Source: Gammaproteobacteria bacterium RIFCSPHIGHO2_12_FULL_37_14 (GTDB taxonomy: Bacteria > Pseudomonadota > Gammaproteobacteria > DSM-16500). Taken from it: a stretch of DNA of 9,954 nt. The notes beneath the pieces were generated by a model. It had not been told where the DNA came from and ran no database searches. It worked only from the letters and a program-made list of their open reading frames with translations. Below are positions 1 through 5,001 of the stretch, piece after piece; the first letter of the stretch is position 1; the number at the start of each line of letters is the position of its first letter. The stretch is from the NCBI GenBank assembly GCA_001801485.1, contig MGXV01000089.1, forward strand, positions 71,887 through 81,840, given 5' to 3'. A program made the translations under genes and the position numbers.

Positions 1-384
1 GACCGGATAAGCTAAAATAATTTTTGTATTATTTAATACAGGGAAATAACGATTGACTATGCCGCCCACGGCAGCTGGAAAAAGTGCGAGAATAGCAATA
101 AAAATAGTAGTAATGAAAATAGCAATGGGTGTAGGGACACCACCAAATGTATGGATGCTATGAAATACCCAATATACCCCCGTACCAAAAAATCCAAAAC
201 CAAAAATAAAACCTTGCCAAAATGCACGAGTCGGTGAAGATTGAAGCCATAAAAAAAATAATCCTACTGGCGCAAGAATGGCAAAAGGGAAAATTTCATA
301 TGGCGCAAAAGCCAATGTTAACATTGCGCCTAGCAGTAAAGGTGCAATGACATCATAAAGTAGTCTTGGGACTTGGATTTTCAT
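1..384 (-). CDS. lnt: Apolipoprotein N-acyltransferase, N-terminal part (cut by window edge)
   Basis: Lnt is an inner-membrane enzyme that moves an acyl chain from phospholipid to the N-terminal cysteine of diacylated lipoproteins, the last step of lipoprotein maturation before Lol sorting. Reverse-strand translation from the ATG at 384 gives 128 open codons to the window edge. The protein opens with a hydrophobic segment containing LTLAFAPYEIFPFAIL, then FGFFGTGVYWVFHSIHTFGG at about residues 62-81. This matches the conserved N-terminus of Lnt in order and spacing (E. coli has TLAFSPYDVWP and then FGLFGSGINWVYVSIATFGG). Several membrane helices are evident. The nitrilase-like catalytic domain with its Glu-Lys-Cys triad lies outside the window and cannot be checked. 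The gene is divergent from the porin gene, with about 186 bp between start codons. The ribosome-binding site is weak (AGAAAG-like). Recognition as Lnt is secure; completeness is unknown. Confidence 0.93.
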   Translation of the reverse strand, partial: MKIQVPRLLYDVIAPLLLGAMLTLAFAPYEIFPFAILAPVGLFFLWLQSSPTRAFWQGFIFGFGFFGTGVYWVFHSIHTFGGVPTPIAIFITTIFIAILALFPAAVGGIVNRYFPVLNNTKIILAYPV

Positions 385-400
385 AGACTGGTTTGCTATC

Positions 401-429
401 TTTCTAAATTGATAAGACCTGTTTCTCAA
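401..429 (-). promoter_or_regulatory. Candidate sigma70 promoter for lnt
   Basis: On the minus strand, TTGAGA (positions 429-424, five of six matches to TTGACA) is followed after 17 bases by TAGAAA (406-401, four of six matches to TATAAT). A start near 394 would leave a very short leader before the lnt ATG at 384. Spacing is ideal, but the -10 is only moderate and the region is AT-rich, so a chance match is possible. Confidence 0.3.
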
Positions 430-458
430 GGTAAAAAGTTTACTATTTTTTTCTTGAG
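425..458. repeat. Imperfect hairpin between lnt and the porin gene
   Basis: CTCAAG at 425-430 pairs with CTTGAG at 453-458. Inside it, after one wobble pair and one mismatch, AAAAA at 433-437 pairs with TTTTT at 446-450, leaving an 8-base loop. The structure overlaps the candidate -35 of lnt in the divergent intergenic region, so it could be a regulator-binding site or a transcript hairpin. No match to a named operator such as a Fur box was found. Confidence 0.35.
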
Positions 459-570
459 TTGTAAGCTTAATTTTGCTAAGGTAGCGAGCTAATCATCAAA
501 CCGGTATTACTGTATATCTAAATCCAACAAAAACAATCCTATCCATTCGCAAATCTGAAAGAGGAATCTT

Positions 571-2160
571 ATGATAGCGTATAAATCTTTAACCACCTTG
601 TTGTGTTTAATGGGTGTTATTGCGGTGCCAGCTTTTGCTAACGAATCAACCAATAGTCAGCTAAATAGCAAGCAGATTGAGAAAATTTCATCACAAACCA
701 ATGCGCTTCAACTAGAGATCAAGAACCTACAAAAAGAAATAAAATCGATCAAACAACAGCAGAATAGTCAGCCAAAATCTATTATTCATACGCATCGCAA
801 ATTAGATTCTTCTGCTGCGGCTGCTTCCAATACAGATTCATCAGCTACGCCTTTAAGTCAGCAAGATATGTCAAAATTTGTTAGCGAAGAAAGACAATAT
901 TTGCCATTTGACCTAGATGTTCCAGGACAAGCATTTGTCTCCACGGGTCCATATGTTGGCGTCCCCATTCAATATGCAGGTCATGATCTTGTTATCAATA
1001 GCCCAAGTGTGAATACCGATTTACAGTTGTTACTGATTCGAAAATCAATACGTGAACAATTGATGGCAATGGGCGGGTTAATTCCTCAAGAACCCTATCA
1101 TTCGCATCTATTATTCAGTGGTGTGATAGAGACGCAAGCGAATTATACAAATATTGGAGGAAAGCCCAGTACCTCAAATATTGATGTCACGAATGCTAGT
1201 TTAGATGCCTTTATGTTGGGGCCGAGTAATTGGATATTAGGTTTCATGGAATTTTCCTATGACAATGCTCGCCCATCGGGTAATTTTTATACGGTTTCAA
1301 ATTCGCGATTGTATGTTAATAAAGCATTTGTCACCTTGGGTAATCTTCATGATTCACCCTATTATGGAACATTTGGTAAATATTATGTGCCCTACGGTGC
1401 CTATTCTTCACTGATGATAACAGATGTGATGACTAAAGTTATGATGAGAACGAAAGCGAATGCGCTTACCTTGGGGGTGAAAGAACCAGGAGATAATGCA
1501 CTTTTTGGTTCTCTCTATATATTTAGAGGGGATAGCCATGCTGCTTCTGTGAGCAAGATAAACAATGGCGGCGTTAACATTGCTTATAATTATAGAATTG
1601 GTCGCTCCCACGGTAACTTTGGTGCGGGTATGATTGGTAACATTGCAGATTCAGCTGGTTTCCAACTGAGTAATGGTTTTTCAAAGTACGAACAAATTTC
1701 GCATCGCGTTCCGGGATATAATATCCGTGGTGTTTTTTCACTGGGCGAACATATCGATTTTATTGGTGAATATGTTAGCGCTTCAACTGCATTTAATCCA
1801 AATGATATGAGTTTTAATGGGCGTGGTGCAAAGCCATGGGCGCTTGATACAGAATTAGCTTATACCTTTACGATATTTGATAACAAACCATCAACCATCG
1901 CCGTTGGATATCAAAAAACTAATCAAGCTTTATCGCTAGGCCTACCATTAAATCGCTATTCTTTGGTGCTCAATACGTCTTTATTGAGGAATACCTTGGA
2001 AAGTATCGAGTTGCGTCGCGATCTAAATTATGCAGCAAGTGATACCGGTAATGGGCCAACTGGCGCTGCAACAACAACAGGCCAATGCACCTCAGTGACC
2101 TGTTCTGCAACAGGTAAATATGATAATGCGGTCACAGCACAATTTGATTACTTTTTCTAA
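571..2160 (+). CDS. LbtU-family siderophore porin (DUF3573-type outer-membrane beta-barrel)
   Basis: Predicted outer-membrane porin of 529 residues. LbtU of Legionella pneumophila is an outer-membrane receptor for the siderophore legiobactin that works unlike classical TonB-box receptors; this protein's ligand is inferred from family only. Seen here: a signal peptide (residues 1-23, cleavage expected after AFA); a coiled-coil stretch at about 31-65 rich in Gln, Lys, Glu and Ile; a Ser/Ala-rich linker to about 96; the family-typical region FDLDVPGQAFVSTGPYVG (113-130); then alternating amphipathic strands from HSHLLFSGVIETQ (177-189) to the end. FGKYYVPYGAYSS is a family-like motif in the barrel. 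The protein ends in Phe (FDYFF), the usual BAM recognition signal. Cys506 and Cys511 near the end could form a disulfide. An AGAGGA ribosome-binding site lies 6 bases before the ATG. No siderophore biosynthesis or export genes are adjacent, and no convincing Fur box was seen. Legionellales often carry several paralogs, so orthology to LbtU itself is not claimed. Confidence 0.85.
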   Translation: MIAYKSLTTLLCLMGVIAVPAFANESTNSQLNSKQIEKISSQTNALQLEIKNLQKEIKSIKQQQNSQPKSIIHTHRKLDSSAAAASNTDSSATPLSQQDMSKFVSEERQYLPFDLDVPGQAFVSTGPYVGVPIQYAGHDLVINSPSVNTDLQLLLIRKSIREQLMAMGGLIPQEPYHSHLLFSGVIETQANYTNIGGKPSTSNIDVTNASLDAFMLGPSNWILGFMEFSYDNARPSGNFYTVSNSRLYVNKAFVTLGNLHDSPYYGTFGKYYVPYGAYSSLMITDVMTKVMMRTKANALTLGVKEPGDNALFGSLYIFRGDSHAASVSKINNGGVNIAYNYRIGRSHGNFGAGMIGNIADSAGFQLSNGFSKYEQISHRVPGYNIRGVFSLGEHIDFIGEYVSASTAFNPNDMSFNGRGAKPWALDTELAYTFTIFDNKPSTIAVGYQKTNQALSLGLPLNRYSLVLNTSLLRNTLESIELRRDLNYAASDTGNGPTGAATTTGQCTSVTCSATGKYDNAVTAQFDYFF

Positions 2161-2191
2161 TAAACCACAGGAAACGACATGGTATGCTTGG

Positions 2192-2824
2192 TTAATCTGT
2201 TTTGTTGGGATACTCGCACAAATCACGAATCAAACACTGGGGACAACGTGGTTTACGAGCGATGCAAATATAACGTCCATGTAGCACTAGCCAATGATGA
2301 GCATCGTGTCGATAGGATGCTGGAATGTTTTTCATTAATTGTTGCTCAATGACTAAAGGCGTGTTTCCTTTTGCTAAACCAACACGGTTAGCCACTCGGA
2401 AAATATGAGTGTCCACAGCAATGGTGGTTTCACCAAAGCAAGTGTTCAATATAACATTGGCAGTTTTTCGGCCAACGCCTGGTAACGATTCTAATGCGGC
2501 GCGTTCTCTCGGTACTCTCGAATGAAATTGATCAACTAGTAATCGACAGGTGCCAATAATATTTTTTGCTTTAGTCGTGTAAAGCCCGATGGTTTTAATA
2601 TATTCTTTTAATCTCTTTTCGCCGAGTGCTAGTATTTTTTCTGGTGTAGGAGCGATTTCGAATAATTTTTCAGTAGCTTTATTGACCGATTTGTCAGTTG
2701 CCTGAGCAGACAAGATAACAGCAATTAGTAATTCAAATGAACTATGAAAGGCTAGCTCGGTAGTGGGATGTGGATTTACTTTGCGAAACCGCTTAAATAT
2801 GTCGCGTATCGTATCTTGATTCAT
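2192..2824 (-). CDS. nth: Endonuclease III (DNA glycosylase / AP lyase)
   Basis: Bifunctional base-excision repair enzyme that removes oxidised pyrimidines such as thymine glycol and cleaves the abasic site by beta-elimination. The 210-residue length and numbering coincide with E. coli Nth (211 residues). The helix-hairpin-helix motif LPGVGRKTANVIL (114-126) carries catalytic Lys120, and Asp138 sits in AVDTHIFRV. The [4Fe-4S] cluster ligands Cys187, Cys194, Cys197 and Cys203 are all present with the exact C-x6-C-x2-C-x5-C spacing. The N-terminal NPHPTTEL is also conserved. The start at 2824 is the only one that keeps the family N-terminus, yet no Shine-Dalgarno is visible before it; instead a 12-bp inverted-repeat arm lies 8 bases upstream. 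The gene converges with the porin gene (31 bp between stop codons). It is not beside rnf genes as in E. coli. Confidence 0.98.
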   Translation of the reverse strand: MNQDTIRDIFKRFRKVNPHPTTELAFHSSFELLIAVILSAQATDKSVNKATEKLFEIAPTPEKILALGEKRLKEYIKTIGLYTTKAKNIIGTCRLLVDQFHSRVPRERAALESLPGVGRKTANVILNTCFGETTIAVDTHIFRVANRVGLAKGNTPLVIEQQLMKNIPASYRHDAHHWLVLHGRYICIARKPRCPQCLIRDLCEYPNKTD

Positions 2825-2832
2825 AAATAGAT

Positions 2833-2906
2833 TTATAGCGGAAACTGATCTAGTCCGCCCTTAAATAGTTTCATCTCATTTCAGTTAATTGCGTTTTCCG
2901 CTATAA
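2833..2906. repeat. 74-bp segment bounded by a perfect 12-bp inverted repeat (MITE-like or operator)
   Basis: TTATAGCGGAAA at 2833-2844 is the exact reverse complement of TTTCCGCTATAA at 2895-2906, with 50 bases between. The arms end in TATAG / CTATA, so the segment can also be read as a TAGCGGAAA inverted repeat flanked by TA on each side, as in small elements mobilised by TA-targeting transposases. Inside, AACTGA (2843-2848) and TCAGTT (2881-2886) form a second, shorter pair, and TAGTTTCAT occurs at 2866-2874 and again just outside at 2911-2919. There is no coding content. It lies in the divergent region between nth and the glycosyltransferase. It could equally be a regulatory site or a stem in the nth leader. 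Confidence 0.55.
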
Positions 2907-2976
2907 CTACTAGTTTCATTGAAAGCATCATACTATAATTCCGTTGATAGTTCCTAGCGGTGGTAGAAACGAATCC

Positions 2977-2985
2977 TGTTATGAT
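2977..2985 (+). promoter_or_regulatory. Candidate extended -10 promoter for the glycosyltransferase-rnhB pair
   Basis: TGTTATGAT reads as TG-N-TATGAT, an extended -10 with five of six matches in the hexamer. No good -35 lies 16-18 bases upstream, which is tolerated by extended -10 promoters. Transcription would start near 2992, leaving a leader of roughly 68 bases. A perfect TATAAT at 3036-3041 is an alternative but would leave almost no leader and also lacks a -35. Confidence 0.28.
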
Positions 2986-3050
2986 GAGCGGATGTAAATA
3001 AACACTAGAAATCCCGCCCGATCATAGGATGATTCTATAATTATTAATTG

Positions 3051-3058
3051 AGAGGTGA
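3051..3058 (+). promoter_or_regulatory. Ribosome-binding site that fixes the glycosyltransferase start
   Basis: GAGGTGAT at 3052-3059 can pair continuously with the 3' end of 16S rRNA and sits immediately before ATG 3060. An in-frame TTG at 3048 would place this site inside the coding region and has no Shine-Dalgarno of its own, so ATG 3060 is preferred. Confidence 0.7.
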
Positions 3059-3059
3059 T

Positions 3060-4058
3060 ATGTCATTGCATCCCTATATCAGTGTTGTGATTCCTGTACA
3101 CAATGAACAAGAAGTACTCGAGCAACTGTATGTTCGCTTAACTAAAGCAATGGATGCTATAGCCAAACCATATGAAATTATTTTGACCAATGATGGTAGC
3201 ACAGATCATTCTACGAAAATCTTGAGAGAGCTTTATGATCGTCGACCTAATCACATTCGTATCATTGAGTTTAATGGTAACTTTGGTCAGCATATGGCAA
3301 TTATGGCAGGATTTGAGCGTGTGCGCGGTGAAATCGTCATTACGATGGATGCAGATTTACAAAATCCACCGGAAGAAATTGCTAAATTAGTTTCAGCAAT
3401 GGAAGCAGGACATGATGTTGTCAATACTTATCGAGAAAACCGACAAGATTCCTGGTGGCGATTGCAAGTATCAAAGTGGCATAACCAAATTCGAGCTTGG
3501 ATGATGCCAAAGCTGATTATGAAAGATGAAGGATGTATGCTGCGAGCATATCATCGTCGTATTGTCGATTTGATGGTGGCGACGGGTGAAAGCACTACTT
3601 TTATACCTGCTTTAGCATTGACCTATGCTGCGAATCCAGTAGAAGTTGGCATTGCTCATTCAGAGCGCGTTGCAGGAACGTCTAGCTATAATTTTTATAA
3701 ATTGATTCGATATAATTTTGATTTAATTGCTGGATTTTCAGTTTTTCCTTTGCAATTATTTACCATGTTAGGTGTGTTAATTTCATTTTGTAGTTTTATT
3801 TTCGTCATTTTTTTATTACTCAGACGTTTAATTATTGGACCTGAAGTAGAGGGAGTTTTTACTTTATTCGCAATTATGTTTTTCTTGATTGGTATTGTCT
3901 TGCTGGGTCTTGGTGTGGTCGGAGAATATATAGGTAGAATTTATCAAGAAGTTAGAAAGCGGCCACGTTTTGTTATCAGTGATGTATTAGAAATGCCAAT
4001 TGAAATTCAAACAAACAAGGATGTTTATGAAGTTCATTCAACGCAAACAGTATCCTAA
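3060..4058 (+). CDS. ArnC-like undecaprenyl-phosphate glycosyltransferase (GT2, membrane-bound)
   Basis: Family 2 glycosyltransferase of 332 residues that should transfer a sugar from a nucleotide donor to undecaprenyl phosphate on the cytoplasmic face of the inner membrane. The N-terminal GT-A domain has [12 protein letters not shown] (7-18), NDGSTD (44-49) and the metal-binding [11 protein letters not shown] (97-107). NRQDSWWR (127-134), GCMLRAY (158-164) and STFIP-like STTFIP (178-183) match E. coli ArnC nearly word for word. Two hydrophobic helices (about 231-254 and 265-288) are followed by [16 protein letters not shown], the usual C-terminal signature. ArnC attaches 4-deoxy-4-formamido-L-arabinose to the lipid carrier for lipid A modification; DPMS/GtrB-like members transfer other sugars. 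No other arn genes are nearby, so the donor sugar is unresolved. The 3' end overlaps rnhB by 32 bp, suggesting one transcript and translational coupling. Confidence 0.9.
   Translation: MSLHPYISVVIPVHNEQEVLEQLYVRLTKAMDAIAKPYEIILTNDGSTDHSTKILRELYDRRPNHIRIIEFNGNFGQHMAIMAGFERVRGEIVITMDADLQNPPEEIAKLVSAMEAGHDVVNTYRENRQDSWWRLQVSKWHNQIRAWMMPKLIMKDEGCMLRAYHRRIVDLMVATGESTTFIPALALTYAANPVEVGIAHSERVAGTSSYNFYKLIRYNFDLIAGFSVFPLQLFTMLGVLISFCSFIFVIFLLLRRLIIGPEVEGVFTLFAIMFFLIGIVLLGLGVVGEYIGRIYQEVRKRPRFVISDVLEMPIEIQTNKDVYEVHSTQTVS
4017..4021 (+). promoter_or_regulatory. Ribosome-binding site of rnhB inside the glycosyltransferase gene
   Basis: AAGGA lies 5 bases before ATG 4027. Upstream in-frame starts (TTG 4000, ATG 4021) have no comparable site, and starting at 4027 gives the usual RNase HII length. 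Confidence 0.6.
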
Positions 4059-4635
4059 CATATTATTAGCAGGTGTGGATGAAGCTGGTCGTGGACCACT
4101 CGCCGGGCCTGTTGTTGCTGCTGCAGTTATTCTTGATCCCGCGCATTGCATTCATGGTCTTAAAGATTCTAAGAAATTGACTGCTTTGCAACGTCGTAGC
4201 CTATTCAGCAAAATTCGAAAGCATGCATTAGCTTGGTCTGTAGCAAGTGCTAGTGTGATAGAAATTGATAATATTAATATTCTTCAAGCTACTTTTCTTG
4301 CTATGCAGCGAGCCGTTGCCAAATTAAAAATTTCACCCCAGCTTATTTTAGTGGATGGTAATCAATCCCCAAAATTTTCTTGCGAGAGTAAGGCGATTAT
4401 TAAAGGAGATGATTTAGTATCCGCTATTAGTGCGGCATCGATTGTTGCGAAAGTAGTGAGAGATCGTTTGATGTCAATGTTAGATAAGCGCTATCCATTA
4501 TATGGGTTCGCGCAACATAAAGGGTATACAACAGGGAAACATATTGAAGCATTACGTATACATGGGCCTTGTCGGATACATCGAAAACATTTCGCACCCG
4601 TCAAAGAGAGCGCTGATTTTAGGCAGCAGCAATAG
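4027..4635 (+). CDS. rnhB: Ribonuclease HII
   Basis: Cleaves the RNA strand of RNA-DNA hybrids and starts removal of single ribonucleotides misinserted into DNA. It is cytoplasmic and metal-dependent. The 202-residue product compares with 198 in E. coli. The four catalytic acids are present: Asp18 and Glu19 in [15 protein letters not shown], Asp110 in LILVDGN, and Asp128 in IIKGDD. The RNase HII hallmarks GRG (21-23), [13 protein letters not shown] (135-147) and [11 protein letters not shown] (159-169) are intact. The start was chosen from the AAGGA site and family length. The gene begins inside the glycosyltransferase gene, an unusual partner, since in many gammaproteobacteria rnhB sits with lpxB and dnaE. 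Its last 17 bp overlap the convergent small secreted-protein gene. Confidence 0.98.
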   Translation: MKFIQRKQYPNILLAGVDEAGRGPLAGPVVAAAVILDPAHCIHGLKDSKKLTALQRRSLFSKIRKHALAWSVASASVIEIDNINILQATFLAMQRAVAKLKISPQLILVDGNQSPKFSCESKAIIKGDDLVSAISAASIVAKVVRDRLMSMLDKRYPLYGFAQHKGYTTGKHIEALRIHGPCRIHRKHFAPVKESADFRQQQ

Positions 4636-4837
4636 GTGTCGCTAACGGTCGATGAGAAATATCGGCTCCGCCATAAACAATAGTAAGATCATTTTTACCA
4701 TGTGTAGGGTGGATAAATTGCTGAGCTTGCCACGCGGATCCAAATGATTTATCAGAGAGATTTTTTGAAATAGGAGATTCACCAAAGCTTGATGTGGCGA
4801 GTAGAATAGTGCTGATTAACAGTAGTAACTGTTTCAT
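4619..4837 (-). CDS. Small secreted protein of unknown function
   Basis: Product of 72 residues that I do not recognise. It begins with a classic signal peptide: MKQ, then a Leu/Ile-rich core ([14 protein letters not shown]), with likely cleavage after about Gly19 (SSFG / ES). The mature part of about 53 residues is polar, without cysteines, containing [17 protein letters not shown] and ending in the small hydrophobic stretch ATPIAAA. A longer in-frame start at 4903 exists, but the strong GGGAGG ribosome-binding site 5 bases before ATG 4837 settles the start. A plausible promoter lies just upstream. The gene runs against rnhB and overlaps its end by 17 bp. The signal peptide, ribosome-binding site and promoter together argue that this is a real gene. 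Periplasmic or extracellular location is inferred. Confidence 0.72.
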   Translation of the reverse strand: MKQLLLLISTILLATSSFGESPISKNLSDKSFGSAWQAQQFIHPTHGKNDLTIVYGGADISHRPLATPIAAA

Positions 4838-4842
4838 TTTTT

Positions 4843-4848
4843 CCTCCC
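4843..4848 (-). promoter_or_regulatory. Strong ribosome-binding site of the small secreted-protein gene
   Basis: GGGAGG on the minus strand, followed by five A residues and ATG at 4837. It is among the clearest ribosome-binding sites in the window and rules out the longer start at 4903. Confidence 0.75.
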
Positions 4849-4877
4849 AATAGTACAATTCAGTACCGAATATGATT

Positions 4878-4907
4878 ATTATACAAAAAGTTAAAGTGAA
4901 CAACCAA
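4878..4907 (-). promoter_or_regulatory. Candidate sigma70 promoter of the small secreted-protein gene
   Basis: On the minus strand a perfect TATAAT (4883-4878) is preceded by TG and, after an 18-base spacer, by TTGGTT (4907-4902, three of six matches to TTGACA). Transcription would start near 4871 and give a leader of about 34 bases containing the GGGAGG site. Confidence 0.48.
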
Positions 4908-4989
4908 GAGGAATATTAACATTTATAACTTAAAGCAGCCTGAGATTTAACGAAAAAACAAGACGATTTTTTGTAAGCCTATGTTTATT

Positions 4990-4996
4990 AAAAGGA
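4990..4996 (+). promoter_or_regulatory. Ribosome-binding site that favours the start at 5002
   Basis: AAAAGGA followed by five T residues and ATG 5002. The upstream in-frame ATG 4981 is preceded only by T-rich sequence with no Shine-Dalgarno, so the shorter start is preferred. Confidence 0.6.
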
Positions 4997-5001
4997 TTTT
5001 T

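Noticed and set aside
1408..1611. Reverse open frame of 67 codons within the porin gene
   Set aside because: It lies wholly inside a well-supported beta-barrel gene, and its product shows no family features or start signals.
2164..2193. Terminator between the porin gene and nth
   Set aside because: Only AACCA / TGGTT can pair, over a loop of about 20 bases and without a T run.
3048..3059. TTG 3048 as the glycosyltransferase start
   Set aside because: This would put the good ribosome-binding site inside the gene. ATG 3060 follows that site directly and gives the normal family N-terminus.
4904..4980. Promoter for the 672-residue protein (TATAAC at 4924-4929)
   Set aside because: The -10 is good, but no acceptable -35 lies at 16-18 bases and the sequence is AT-rich throughout, so the call is not supportable.
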